In this document: positions 24,839 to 34,459 of the stretch, piece by piece | Position numbering within the stretch: position 1 is the stretch's first letter | Layout of the letters: each line of letters opens with the position of its first letter | DNA from: Filimonas sp. | Lineage (GTDB): Bacteria > Bacteroidota > Bacteroidia > Chitinophagales > Chitinophagaceae | Reading direction: 5' to 3' | Length of the DNA: 64,000 nt | Assembly (NCBI GenBank): GCA_017306865.1 | Contig: JAFKHH010000016.1 | Coordinates: forward strand, 372,001 to 436,000 | The notes under the pieces: generated by a model | Database searches by the model: none | What the model was told of the DNA's origin: nothing | What the model saw: the letters and a program-made list of their open reading frames with translations, nothing else | Position numbers and translations under genes: made by a program

Positions 24839-27800
24839 CTATCGCAAAATGGTCACAGATCCTTTTATCTGTTCTCTTCCGTTTTTCGGGTTGATGATAT
24901 AATAGTATGTTCCAACCGGAAGAGGTTTGCCATTAAACGTACCGTCCCAGTCTTTACCGTAGCCTTTGGACATAAAAATCTGCTGTCCATACCTGTTATA
25001 GATCTCTACCGTACAGTCAGGATAACTTTCGAGATATCGCAAATGCCAGGTATCATTTACACCATCGCCATTGGGTGAAAATGCATTTGGCGGTACAACG
25101 GTTTTAAGTACGGTAACTTTTATGCTTTCACTCACCGCACAACCGCCATCGCCCGTAAGCGTCACCGTATATGTTATATCATCTTTAGGCGTAGTATAAG
25201 GTTGTGCAATAGTTGCACTGTTCAGGTAGGTAGCAGGGGACCATACAAACTGCCCGTTATTGGCATAATAAGTCGGTTTTAGTTGCAGCGTGCCACCTTC
25301 CAGCACCACAATACCACTTACAATAGATAATTTAGGATATGGGTACACGGTAATAGCCTGTGTGGCCGTATCACTTACGCAGAGGTCTGCGTTTGTTACA
25401 ACCAGTTTTGCCGTATAGTTTCCTGAATCTTTATAGGTGTGCAACGGATTTTGTATTGAACCTGTATAGGCGTCTCCAAATATCCAGTTGTAAGATTTGA
25501 TAGCACTGGAGTACCCATTGCTATTGTCTGTAAACTGGATAGCTGCGCCTGCACATATAGCTGTTGCAGAGCTGGTAAACGCAGCTTTTGGCTGTACGTT
25601 TATTACAATAGTTTGATCTTTTGTATTCAAACAACTTTGCCCGGAATAAGAAACCATCCGGATCGTGTAAGATGCTTTGTTTGTTGGGGTAGGATATTGA
25701 TGTGTGTATGTTTTTTGGCTTATCGGCATTACATCCGTATCTGCTGTAGTGGGATAATTAGCCACATCCCAATAGGTGATTGTTTTGGTAACCGACCCAA
25801 TATCAACAGTAGAATTGTTTTGTATAATAACCTGTTTGTTGCTACACAATACAGCATTCAACACACTAAAGTCTGCTTTAGGTATTGCACCATTTACAGT
25901 AAATTGTTGTACCACTTTAGTAGCACAATTATTGGCTGAAGTAACCGTTTCTGTTACGGGGTATGTGCCCGTAGCTGTGTATTTATGTTTTGGACTTGCC
26001 GTGGTGGCAGTGTTATTTACAGTTGTTGCATTGGCATCGCCAAAGTTCCATAAATAAGTGAGGGTAGTATTGTTAGCAGTTGCCACTGTACTTGTATCAT
26101 TAAACTGTGCGAAGGCATCGTTCAGGCATACGGCAGGCATAGTGAACCCTGCCACCGGAAAACTCCCGATGGTGAAAGTTTTTGATACGGCACTGCTTTT
26201 ACAGCCAGTCGAGGTTTCTACCAGCAAAGAAGGTGTATAAGAGCCTGCTGATGCATATAGTACGCCGTTACTTACGCCTTGCGTAAGTGTATCTTTTTTC
26301 CCGTTGTTATAATCCCAATACCATTTGGATAAAGTACCTGTGGCAATAGTAGATGTACTAGTAAAGATCACAGGCGAATTCACACAGGTGGTATCTGAAA
26401 TAGTAAAAGATGCTACAGGCGATGTAGTAATGGCTATAGGCTTAGTCGTATCTGCTTCACAACCTATGTCAGTGATGATCTGTAGTTTGATGTTGTGCGT
26501 TCCTGCTGCTGCAAATTTTTTCACCAGCGATTTTACACTATCAATTGTATTATCGTCAAAGCTCCATGCATATTTGGATATAGTTCTGCCAAGCGTAGCA
26601 GATGCATCAGACAGGTAAACGGAATCATTCACACAGCCGGTATGTGTATATTTCCAGTCTGCAGTTGGCTTGCCATATACCTGCATGTTGTACTCAAGCT
26701 CCTGTAAGCCGCTACAGCCATCTGCAGTAGGATTATTCACAGTTACCTTCAGCAGATAAGCTCCTGTACCGGTGAACGTATATTTTCCCGGCAGTTTAAA
26801 TACATACAATGTTTTTGCATCCTTCTGAAAAGAGCTATCCGGAACCGGTGCATTGCTGGTAATGGGTGTGTTTGGAGAGATGCCTGTGCTGTTACCAAAA
26901 TCCCACGAAATACTCACCGGCTGATAAGGTAGCGTAATAGATAATGATACCGGGTTATTAACGCATGTAGCAGGTGCATTGATCTTGGCATAAGGGCTTT
27001 GTACGGAGATGTACTGATACTGGTCTACCATGTTAGCCCCTGCGTTGTAACCATAGCTTTCCGCACTACCATACCCATAGGCAATTGCATTAAAACCAGA
27101 ATCGGCCTGCAAACTGTGAAAACCTGCGCCAACAGGCACTTGTGCATAGGAGTAATCCTGTGATGTAGATACCGGCTGGAAACTCAACACCGGGTTTCCA
27201 TCCAGCCGCAATGTTGACGTGGCTGCCGTTTTCATTACCACATTGATGAAGTGTGATGTAATGGCGTAGTGACTGGTAGAATTGAGCGTAATGTTGCTGA
27301 TTGTTTGTTCCACCGGACTTAAGCAGATCATTTCCGGGTCACCATTACCACCCAATACGGTATTGCCACATTGGTTTGCGGTAGAAATGTATTGTGCAAC
27401 CATTACAGGCTGATCAGCTTCTATCACAGAAGGCTGGTTTGTCTGGAACTGGTAAAAACGATTTATCTGGAGGTTTGTTAACTGCTGTCCGTTCAATCTT
27501 ACAACAGTTGCAGGATCGGAGATCATAACACGGAAAAAGTTATTATCCATGTTCTTGGTTGGTACCGTAATGTATTTTTTGCCCCATGCACTAGAGGGGA
27601 ACATTTGTTGTATAACGTTGTCTGCAGAGCTACCACCGGATGATGTAGTACAACGGATATTGAGTTTACCTGTTCCGGCAAATACCGCAATTTTTTTACA
27701 ACCGCCTGCCCCGCTGCTCACTGTACGTATACGTGTGCCGGACAGGTCAACGCCTGTCTGATCGGAACCACTACCACCTGTAAGCGCGCCCAGCAGGTTA

Positions 27801-28408
27801 AAGACTTCGCCTTTATTCAATGTAGTTGTAAACGCTACACCAGCTGGATGAGTTAATGTAGATGCTGAAGGCGTGATTTCCACCGTAGTGTTGTCTTCTG
27901 TGGCAATCACAAATGCAAATGGATATGAGTAGGCTGAATTGGATACTTGTGTAAAGCCCAGTACATAATAGTCTTGCCCTAATGTTGGTGTTGGAAAAAG
28001 TAATGTTGCGCCGGATACGCTGGCGTTGTAAATGTGTGCATACGCAACAATGGGTTTGTCGCTGGTAATATGAATACCCTTGGTAGACTTGCCCTCAGCC
28101 GCCAGGCGTGCATCATCTGTGCCTGATTTAGGCATGGCATCAGACTCTGTTACTGCATTTGCTTTCACATTGTATGTTCTTGTCCACCCGGTAGCTGGCA
28201 CCTGTACGGTAACTACAGCATCCTGGTCTGAAGTGAAATATAATACCATGTCCTGCGAGCCACCCGTTGTGTTCACGGTGCCATTGCTATTGTACATATT
28301 TACGTGCGCACCATAGCCCACCCAAAAGTCTTTGCCTTTGTTTGAAAAATCCTGTGCAGATAATCCGGAGGTAATGAACAGGAGAAGCAGTAGTATATAT
28401 CGTTTCAT
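24839..28408 (-). CDS. Large PKD-repeat T9SS type B cargo with IgGFc-binding-like N-terminal domain
   Basis: 1189 residues. After the signal peptide (1-18, SAQ) the first 450 residues match the IgGFc-binding domain pattern: NKGKDFWVGYGAH, STKGIHITSDKPIVAYAHIY, ATLLFPTPTLGQDYYV, FPSSAWGKKYITVPT and PVMVAQYIS. Then come about five or six PKD-like repeats, recognisable by WDFGN, WSFDDN, WDYNNG, WNFGDAN and WIFGDAY cores. The last 86 residues (1104-1189) form a type B sorting domain beginning VVPPNAFSPNGDGVNDTW. This is a large surface-exposed adhesin-type protein exported by the type IX system. The name of the N-terminal domain comes from mammalian FcgBP and implies no antibody binding here. Confidence 0.87.
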   Translation of the reverse strand: MKRYILLLLLFITSGLSAQDFSNKGKDFWVGYGAHVNMYNSNGTVNTTGGSQDMVLYFTSDQDAVVTVQVPATGWTRTYNVKANAVTESDAMPKSGTDDARLAAEGKSTKGIHITSDKPIVAYAHIYNASVSGATLLFPTPTLGQDYYVLGFTQVSNSAYSYPFAFVIATEDNTTVEITPSASTLTHPAGVAFTTTLNKGEVFNLLGALTGGSGSDQTGVDLSGTRIRTVSSGAGGCKKIAVFAGTGKLNIRCTTSSGGSSADNVIQQMFPSSAWGKKYITVPTKNMDNNFFRVMISDPATVVRLNGQQLTNLQINRFYQFQTNQPSVIEADQPVMVAQYISTANQCGNTVLGGNGDPEMICLSPVEQTISNITLNSTSHYAITSHFINVVMKTAATSTLRLDGNPVLSFQPVSTSQDYSYAQVPVGAGFHSLQADSGFNAIAYGYGSAESYGYNAGANMVDQYQYISVQSPYAKINAPATCVNNPVSLSITLPYQPVSISWDFGNSTGISPNTPITSNAPVPDSSFQKDAKTLYVFKLPGKYTFTGTGAYLLKVTVNNPTADGCSGLQELEYNMQVYGKPTADWKYTHTGCVNDSVYLSDASATLGRTISKYAWSFDDNTIDSVKSLVKKFAAAGTHNIKLQIITDIGCEADTTKPIAITTSPVASFTISDTTCVNSPVIFTSTSTIATGTLSKWYWDYNNGKKDTLTQGVSNGVLYASAGSYTPSLLVETSTGCKSSAVSKTFTIGSFPVAGFTMPAVCLNDAFAQFNDTSTVATANNTTLTYLWNFGDANATTVNNTATTASPKHKYTATGTYPVTETVTSANNCATKVVQQFTVNGAIPKADFSVLNAVLCSNKQVIIQNNSTVDIGSVTKTITYWDVANYPTTADTDVMPISQKTYTHQYPTPTNKASYTIRMVSYSGQSCLNTKDQTIVINVQPKAAFTSSATAICAGAAIQFTDNSNGYSSAIKSYNWIFGDAYTGSIQNPLHTYKDSGNYTAKLVVTNADLCVSDTATQAITVYPYPKLSIVSGIVVLEGGTLQLKPTYYANNGQFVWSPATYLNSATIAQPYTTPKDDITYTVTLTGDGGCAVSESIKVTVLKTVVPPNAFSPNGDGVNDTWHLRYLESYPDCTVEIYNRYGQQIFMSKGYGKDWDGTFNGKPLPVGTYYYIINPKNGREQIKGSVTILR

Positions 28409-28504
28409 CGAGGGTAGTTACTAAATCAGGGACGGGAAATTACGATGACAGTTTAATGAAACCCGCGCCAGACGGGATTAATAATATTAAAATGTGATTA
28501 AGAG

Positions 28505-28590
28505 CGATAACGTGAAGCGTGAACCGGGAGACGTGAATGGGCTTTTAAATGGATAAGCTATTCACGATTGCCGATTCACGTTTCCTGATT
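28505..28590. repeat. Dispersed inverted repeat (TTCACGATTGCCGATTCACG type)
   Basis: CGTGAAGCGTGAA (28511-28523) faces TTCACGATTGCCGATTCACG (28561-28580). The last 14 nt of the latter (28567-28580) are the exact reverse complement of 56616-56629, in a hairpin 28 kb away. No reading frame. This lies between the DUF885 gene and the long cargo gene, both on the minus strand, and may affect transcription read-through. Confidence 0.5.
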
Positions 28591-28611
28591 ATTCCTTGCG
28601 TTTTGCGTTAT

Positions 28612-30393
28612 TTATTTAGCCTGCCTCTTCGCCCATGCGTCCATCTTCACTTCTACAATTTCCAGGGGCATACAGCCATCCTTAAGAAACTCATCATGGA
28701 AATTGCTAAGTTTAAAGGCATCTTTTAGTTGTGCAGCGTATTTTTCTCTCAGCTCACGGATCTTCAATGCACCTATTTTATAGCTTAGTGCCTGGCCCGG
28801 TATAGCCATGTATCTTTCTATTTCTGCTGTTGCGCCATCTTCGCTGATCGCTTCGTTTTCCATCATATACTGGATGGCTTGCTCACGTGTCATGCCTTTG
28901 GTATGCATAGCTACATCTACAACCAGGCGCACGGCACGGTGCATCTCATCACCCAGCGCACCCATGTATTGATATGGATCTGTATATAATCCCAACTCCT
29001 TGCCCAGGCTTTCGCAGTACAGTGCCCAGCCTTCGCCATAAGCACCGTACCAACTAAAACGTCTGAACTTAGGCAGCGCCTGGTTTTCCTGTTGCAGGCT
29101 TACCTGGTAGTGATGGCCCGGTATAGCCTCGTGCAGGAAAAGACTTTCCATACCGCTGGTTGTATTAAACTTAGTTGCGTCTACAATAGGTACATAGAAG
29201 ATGCCCGGCCTTGTTCCATCCGGTGAACCCTGGTTGTATTCTGCACTAGCGCTGGCTGCCCTGAATGCTTCGGTTTGCCTGATCTCAAACGGGGTCTTTG
29301 GTGTACGGCCAAACATCTTTTTCAGGTTAGGCGTAATCTTGGCCTGAATAGCACGAAAAGCATCCAACACTTCCTGCGGCGTTTTGTACGGCATGAACTG
29401 TTTATCCGTTTTCATGTATTCGAAAAATGCTTTCAGATCACTTGGGAAGTCCACCGCCACTCTTACACTATCCATAATGGCGCGTATGCGTTTTACTTCT
29501 GCAAGGCCTGTATTATAAATTTCGTCCGGTGATTTATCCGTGGTTGTCCAATACCTAACGAGGTATTTATAATATTTAGCACCATCAGGCACATCGTTAA
29601 TGCCTGTTGTAACCCTTGCTTTTGCCAGGTATGTATTGGAAAAGTAATCGCCTAATTCTTTATATGCAGGTACGATCGCTGTTTGTATTGCTTTCGTGTA
29701 TTCGTCTGTTAGTCTTTTTTTATCTGCCTCACTGAAACCAGCAGGGAATTTTGTAACAGGACCATAGAACAGGCTTTTGGATGCAGTGTCTGTTACCATT
29801 GCAGTCATTTGTGGTATCATTTTTACCACCAGTGTTTTTGGTAACACATAATTGGCAGCAATGCCTTTGTTGAAATAAACAATAGCACTATCCGCCCATG
29901 CTTTGAAGCCATACATACGCTTCAGCCAGTTGTCGTAGTCGCGTACAGTTTTGAAGGGTTGGAAACCGTCGCCGCTACCCAATTGCCCCATTGTTAACGG
30001 CAAGCCCCAGAACTGCTGGGAAGGTGTATAGTTGTCATGAAAAGACAGGCCTTCTATATCCATTTCCATTTCGCGCTTGAAAATGTCGAGGCTGATCTTA
30101 TCGTTCGCATTCAGGTTGTCGCGTTCAAACTTGGAGAGATAAGTAAGGTATTTACCATAGAACTTCTTCAGCGTAGCGCGATAGCTATCTGTAAAATCTA
30201 CCGGTAACTGATCGTTGTAAGCTGAATCGCCATTTTGGGTAGACTCTACCGGGAAATACTGCATTCTTTCCGCATAATATTTATCGAAAAGTGCAGCCAG
30301 TTCTTTATTGTCTTCGAGGGTTGCATTCCGGTTGCTCAGCTCGCAACCAGCCATTGTAACCACTGCGAGGCAGGCAAAAAGTAATTTTCTCAT
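28612..30393 (-). CDS. DUF885 family metallopeptidase-like lipoprotein
   Basis: 593 residues from the ATG at 30393, which gives a lipoprotein signal MRKLLFACLAVVTMAGC (Cys17). Family features are the QFWGLPLTMGQLGSG segment, the zinc-binding-like motif LFLHEAIPGHHYQ (HExxxGHH) near residue 430, and downstream GEGWALYCESLGKELGLY. DUF885 proteins resemble M32/M3-type gluzincin peptidases; activity has been shown for few members. The lipid anchor places it in the outer or inner membrane facing the periplasm. It has no evident operon partner. Confidence 0.85.
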   Translation of the reverse strand: MRKLLFACLAVVTMAGCELSNRNATLEDNKELAALFDKYYAERMQYFPVESTQNGDSAYNDQLPVDFTDSYRATLKKFYGKYLTYLSKFERDNLNANDKISLDIFKREMEMDIEGLSFHDNYTPSQQFWGLPLTMGQLGSGDGFQPFKTVRDYDNWLKRMYGFKAWADSAIVYFNKGIAANYVLPKTLVVKMIPQMTAMVTDTASKSLFYGPVTKFPAGFSEADKKRLTDEYTKAIQTAIVPAYKELGDYFSNTYLAKARVTTGINDVPDGAKYYKYLVRYWTTTDKSPDEIYNTGLAEVKRIRAIMDSVRVAVDFPSDLKAFFEYMKTDKQFMPYKTPQEVLDAFRAIQAKITPNLKKMFGRTPKTPFEIRQTEAFRAASASAEYNQGSPDGTRPGIFYVPIVDATKFNTTSGMESLFLHEAIPGHHYQVSLQQENQALPKFRRFSWYGAYGEGWALYCESLGKELGLYTDPYQYMGALGDEMHRAVRLVVDVAMHTKGMTREQAIQYMMENEAISEDGATAEIERYMAIPGQALSYKIGALKIRELREKYAAQLKDAFKLSNFHDEFLKDGCMPLEIVEVKMDAWAKRQAK

Positions 30394-30777
30394 AAAAGAA
30401 TTTGAAGTTTGAAAATATACAATTCTTAGCAATGTCAACTTATTTCACGCAAAGGGTGTGTGGATTTGAGATTTGATATTTTTGATTTGAAATTGGGCTG
30501 CTTCAAGTATCGCCGAGAACACAGAGAAAGCGCAGAGACCGCAAAGCGGTTTCTGTATGTGATCTTATGTTCCCTTGAAAGAATCAAACATTGCTATTAC
30601 TAAAACATTCTGAGGCTTATCTATGTCTATGTGTTTAAAAACTTCGCTCAGATTAGCTTCGCGGCCTGCGTGTAATCCTTTGTGGGCCTTGTGGTTAACA
30701 TTCGAAACAATGAAACGGCGGAATTTCGGGCAATTTGAGCCGCAAACGCTAATTTTGCAGTCCTTTTAATACAGAAT
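30394..30777. other. 384-bp spacer with degenerate repeat sequence before lysS
   Basis: No coding frame is apparent. The part from 30500 to 30710 contains ACACAGAGAAAGCGCAGAGA, CCGCAAAGCGG and, further on, CCTTTGTGGGCCTTGTGGTT. These are pieces of the degenerate CACAAAG/CTTTGTGG intergenic repeat also met at 20251, 43372 and 52121. The right end holds the lysS -7 box. Confidence 0.5.
30750..30757 (+). promoter_or_regulatory. -7 promoter box of lysS (TAATTTTG)
   Basis: Exact TAnnTTTG match, 20 nt before the lysS ATG. A TTTG at 30734-30737 is too close to be a normal -33 element, so only the -7 box is claimed. Confidence 0.45.
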
Positions 30778-32304
30778 ATGAGTCAACATTTGTCTGAACA
30801 GGAGATTATCCGTCGCGAAAAATTGAAAAAACTGCAGGAAGCGGGCATCGACCCTTACCCTGCGCCGTTGTATCCCGTAACCCACTTTTCTACAGATATA
30901 AAGGAAGCTTACACTGAAGAAAAGAAGGAGGAGTTTGCGAATGTATGTGTGGCAGGAAGGATCATGAGCAATAGTGGTATGGGTAAAGTTTTATTCATAA
31001 AGATTCAAGATAGTAAAGGTATCATCCAATTATATGTAAAGCGTGACGATATCTGCCCAGGGGAGGACAAGTCTTTATGGGACAATCTGATTAAAAACAA
31101 TATTGACCTTGGCGACATTGTTGGTGTCACAGGTTTTGTTTTCATCACCAAAACAGGAGAGATTTCTGTTCACGCGCAAACATTTACACTACTGACAAAG
31201 GCATTAAAACCTTTACCGGTTGTAAAACGCGATGAAGAAGGTAATGTGTTTGATGCGGTAACTGATCCTGAATTCAGGTATCGCCAGCGTTATGTGGACC
31301 TGATCATCAATCCGGATGTAAAGGACACATTTGTAAAACGTACCAAACTGATCAATACGATCCGTGATTTCTTAAATGAAAGAGGTGCATTGGAAGTAGA
31401 CACACCTGTGTTACAAGCAATTCCTGGTGGCGCAGCAGCAAGACCATTTATTACGCACCACAACACATTGGACGTACCTTTCTACCTGCGTATTGCAAAT
31501 GAGCTTTACCTGAAAAGATTGATCGTTGGTGGTTTTGACTGGGTATATGAGTTTAGCCGCAACTTCCGGAACGAGGGCATGGACAGAACACACAACCCGG
31601 AGTTCACCGTACTGGAATGGTACACTGCGTATAAAGATTACCTGTGGATGATGGAGATTACAGAGCAGTTGTTTGAGAAGCTGGCTATTGCACTGCATGG
31701 CACAACTGATGTAAAGGTTGGTGAGAATATACTGAGCTTTAAAGCACCATTCAAACGTATCAGTATTCTGGACGCGATCAAAGAAAATACGGGCATAGAT
31801 GTAAGTGAAAAAGATGAAGAGGGCTTGCGTGATGTTTGCCGCCAGTTGAAAATAGACGTTGATAAGAGCATGGGCAAGGGCAAGCTGATCGATGAAATAT
31901 TTGGTGCAACAAGTGAACATACTTATTTGCAACCAACATTCATCATCGATTACCCGATCGAGATGAGCCCGCTGACGAAGAAACATCGCAGCAAAGCAGG
32001 ACTGGTAGAACGTTTTGAGTTAATGATCAATGGCAAGGAAGTGGCAAACGCTTACAGCGAGTTGAACGACCCTATTGACCAGCGCGAGCGTTTTGAAGAA
32101 CAGTCTAAATTGATGGAGCGTGGTGATGATGAGGCCATGTACATCGATTATGATTTCTTACGCTCACTGGAATATGGTATGCCTCCTACTTCTGGTATCG
32201 GCATCGGTATCGACAGGCTTTGCATGATGCTGACAAATCAGCCATCTATCCAGGACGTATTGTTCTTCCCTCAAATGAGACCAGAGAAAAATGACAATGA
32301 ATAA
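30778..32304 (+). CDS. lysS: Lysyl-tRNA synthetase, class II
   Basis: 508 residues, normal for LysS. An OB-fold anticodon-binding domain (about 55-150) is followed by the class II catalytic core: motif 1 near TPVLQAIPGGAAARPF, motif 2 FRNEGMDRTHNPEFT and motif 3 GIGIGIDRLCMMLTN. The conserved family end LFFPQMRPE is present. Charges tRNA-Lys. A strong terminator follows, so the gene is its own unit. Confidence 0.97.
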   Translation: MSQHLSEQEIIRREKLKKLQEAGIDPYPAPLYPVTHFSTDIKEAYTEEKKEEFANVCVAGRIMSNSGMGKVLFIKIQDSKGIIQLYVKRDDICPGEDKSLWDNLIKNNIDLGDIVGVTGFVFITKTGEISVHAQTFTLLTKALKPLPVVKRDEEGNVFDAVTDPEFRYRQRYVDLIINPDVKDTFVKRTKLINTIRDFLNERGALEVDTPVLQAIPGGAAARPFITHHNTLDVPFYLRIANELYLKRLIVGGFDWVYEFSRNFRNEGMDRTHNPEFTVLEWYTAYKDYLWMMEITEQLFEKLAIALHGTTDVKVGENILSFKAPFKRISILDAIKENTGIDVSEKDEEGLRDVCRQLKIDVDKSMGKGKLIDEIFGATSEHTYLQPTFIIDYPIEMSPLTKKHRSKAGLVERFELMINGKEVANAYSELNDPIDQRERFEEQSKLMERGDDEAMYIDYDFLRSLEYGMPPTSGIGIGIDRLCMMLTNQPSIQDVLFFPQMRPEKNDNE

Positions 32305-32349
32305 TTGTGTTATTGATACATTGTTTAATTATTAGTTGAACAATAAATG

Positions 32350-32381
32350 AAACAGGCTGCTAAGATTTTAGCAGCCTGTTT
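32350..32381 (+). terminator. Terminator after lysS
   Basis: A perfect 14-bp stem AAACAGGCTGCTAA / TTAGCAGCCTGTTT around loop GATT, starting 46 bp past the lysS stop and followed by a short T stretch. Confidence 0.8.
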
Positions 32382-32553
32382 TGCTTCTGGGATTTTTTTA
32401 ATGACATCTATTAAATAACAGCTTCTCTTTTTACGTTTTCATTACTTCAGTTGCTATTATGGTACAGAAATGCCGCAGGACTTTATCCACAAAGGGTGCT
32501 TTTTGGACTGTATTACAATTTTATTTCCCTGTTAAAACTAAAATATTAACATT

Positions 32554-33087
32554 ATGAATTTTGAAATTTTAAAACAAAAAATTGAGGCTGCTGCAAGGAA
32601 GGCTTTTATTGAAATGTATGACCAACATAATGCAGAAGGCATTTATGCTTTTGCATTGTATAGTGATGAAGGTGCAATGACAGTATGCCCATCCACAAAT
32701 ACGTTAAAACACCTCGAATCGGCAGATAAAGAAGATCTTGACTACTATAAATTCGAGCCAGCCGAATGGAAATATGAGATGCAAGGAGCAGATGATGATT
32801 TCAATAGCATTTGTGACGAACTTAGAGAAGAATTAGACAAAAATGAAGATAACGACGAGTGGTTTAAAGATTTCCAGAAAAGACTGTATGACACCTGTAT
32901 AGAAGTATTAGAAAAGCTAAAACAAGAAAATTTCTTCCGCAATATCACAGGCAAAGATATATACCTGACTTTTACTGCTAGTGAATACGAGTTTAGCAAT
33001 AAACAGTCGAAAGATATTGTAACAAGGTTGAATGATAATGAGTACAGAACAGAATACCTGAATTGGATGAAAAGTTGGGGGAGGTAA
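32554..33087 (+). CDS. DUF4303 family protein, immunity-like
   Basis: 177 residues, cytoplasmic (no signal). The N-terminal part shows the DUF4303 pattern: an amphipathic helix, then IYAFALYSDEGAMTVCPSTNT, then YKFEPAEWKYE. It is acidic and helix-rich afterwards and ends WMKSWGR. DUF4303 proteins are often found next to polymorphic toxins or in stand-alone arrays of immunity genes. The codon use is visibly more AT-rich than in lysS before it. An ankyrin-repeat gene follows by 52 bp. No toxin gene is present, so an orphan immunity role is inference. Confidence 0.7.
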   Translation: MNFEILKQKIEAAARKAFIEMYDQHNAEGIYAFALYSDEGAMTVCPSTNTLKHLESADKEDLDYYKFEPAEWKYEMQGADDDFNSICDELREELDKNEDNDEWFKDFQKRLYDTCIEVLEKLKQENFFRNITGKDIYLTFTASEYEFSNKQSKDIVTRLNDNEYRTEYLNWMKSWGR

Positions 33088-33139
33088 TGTTAGTATCAAA
33101 TGAAATCGTATCGTTTCTTTATCCTTAACCCACTTTATA

Positions 33140-34201
33140 ATGAAACTATTTGGACCAACTTCAGAATTAACACCGCTAGCAACTTTAATAATAAATCAGG
33201 ATATTGATGCACTAGAAAAAGAAGTTTCTAATGGTTGGGACATTAATAAAAAATTTATCATCACAAAACATATAGAGAAACATCCTCTAACACTTGCGCT
33301 TTGTGAAAACAAGCAAAAAGTAATTGACTGGCTACTTTCAAAAAACGTAGAGCTAAATGATAAAGAATCTCCCGCCATTCTGATGGCTTGCTCAAATTGC
33401 AATGTAAAAACAATCAAACGTCTGGTAGAAAATGGCGCCACTATTAATACAGCATATAAGGCAGCCGGACAGTCCGAAATGAGTGCCGCCTTATATGGCA
33501 ACAATTATGAAGCCGTGATGTTTTTACTTCAAAGCGGATATGACATGAAAAGTGATGGCAATTCTTTACGACAAGCTGTATCGAATAGACAATATAAAGC
33601 TATTGATCTGTTTCTAAATGCAGATATTGATGTAAACTTTTGCAAACCTAATATGGTTTTCCCGTACAATTCTACCCCTGTTCATGTTGCTGCTGAAAAC
33701 AATGATCTGGCTACTGTAAAATTATTAGTTCAACACGGTGCTAATGTTACTATAAAAGATAAATATGGGGAACGCCCTTATAACTGCGCAGTAGAAAACA
33801 AGAACGAGGAAATGATGCTTTTTCTTAAATCACAGGAACCAGAGCAATGGCACAATGAAGAACAAAGGCTTCTTGATTTAAAAAATTATAAAATTCCTAC
33901 CGAACTGTTACAGATTTTATGTAGCGAAGACAGAAAAATAGAATTACCAGGAAATGAACATACCATGTTTATTGTGTTTAGTTCTTTGCTAAACGCAAAA
34001 GAAGTGAACTGGAAAAAACATAAATTTCTGGATCTATTAAGCGAAGTTGACAACTACGATAGTGGCGGTTTTTTGGTGTGGTATCCTAAAAAGAAATGTC
34101 TAGCCCATGCGGATTATGAGCATGAAGAATTCAAAGAGTTATGTAACATAAAAGAGTTTTTCGACAATCCTGCTAAGCAGATTGAAAAAATATTTGAATA
34201 A
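33140..34201 (+). CDS. Ankyrin-repeat protein
   Basis: 353 residues. Ankyrin repeats cover about residues 15-230, recognisable by NKQKVIDWLLSKNVELN, NVKTIKRLVENGATIN, NYEAVMFLLQSGYDMK and the classic TPVHVAAENNDLATVKLLVQ followed by HGANV. The C-terminal 120 residues have no recognised domain and include WKKHKFLDLLSEVDNYDSGG. No signal peptide. Ankyrin proteins bind other proteins and are frequent in immunity arrays of polymorphic toxin systems. Base composition is AT-rich like the neighbouring DUF4303 gene, which suggests joint acquisition. Function unproven. Confidence 0.82.
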   Translation: MKLFGPTSELTPLATLIINQDIDALEKEVSNGWDINKKFIITKHIEKHPLTLALCENKQKVIDWLLSKNVELNDKESPAILMACSNCNVKTIKRLVENGATINTAYKAAGQSEMSAALYGNNYEAVMFLLQSGYDMKSDGNSLRQAVSNRQYKAIDLFLNADIDVNFCKPNMVFPYNSTPVHVAAENNDLATVKLLVQHGANVTIKDKYGERPYNCAVENKNEEMMLFLKSQEPEQWHNEEQRLLDLKNYKIPTELLQILCSEDRKIELPGNEHTMFIVFSSLLNAKEVNWKKHKFLDLLSEVDNYDSGGFLVWYPKKKCLAHADYEHEEFKELCNIKEFFDNPAKQIEKIFE

Positions 34202-34257
34202 CTCACCAATCTGACAAATAGGAATGCTTTTTACTCTTCATCATATTAACACAGAAA

Positions 34258-34356
34258 ATGTTAAAACAGATCAGACGACAATTAGCCGCAGTAGAAGAAA
34301 TTGTAGCAACCCTGGTAAAACATTTTGGTGTTGACTATTGGACAAAGAGAATATAA
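34258..34356 (+). CDS. Possible small protein or gene remnant (32 aa)
   Basis: A 32-codon frame translating to MLKQIRRQLAAVEEIVATLV followed by KHFGVDYWTKRI. It is amphipathic and basic, with no recognised family. It lies in the 299-bp space after the ankyrin gene and may be a true small protein, a fragment of a lost gene, or chance. No clear ribosome-binding site. Confidence 0.2.
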   Translation: MLKQIRRQLAAVEEIVATLVKHFGVDYWTKRI

Positions 34357-34426
34357 GAATTTTATTTCCTCAACGTGTGCTCTAATAGCGAGTTCGTAAA
34401 GGCAGAAACCACGGAAAAGACATTAT

Positions 34427-34459
34427 AATCCTGACAGGTCTTAAAGACCTGTCAGGATT
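34427..34459. repeat. Perfect palindrome of the CCTGACAGG/CCTGTCAGG type
   Basis: AATCCTGACAGGTCTT (34427-34442) and AAGACCTGTCAGGATT (34444-34459) are exact reverse complements around one base. This resembles the CCTGTCAGGTCTTAAAGACC-like palindromes I associate with intergenic regions of many Bacteroidota. It could also end transcription of the minus-strand gene stopping at 34501. Confidence 0.7.

Noticed and set aside
24839-26800. Antibody binding by the IgGFc-like domain
   Set aside because: The name comes from a mammalian protein; nothing in the sequence supports that function in this bacterium.
32554-34201. A complete toxin-immunity system
   Set aside because: No large secreted or T9SS-tagged toxin gene is near; only immunity-like genes are present, so a full system is not claimed.
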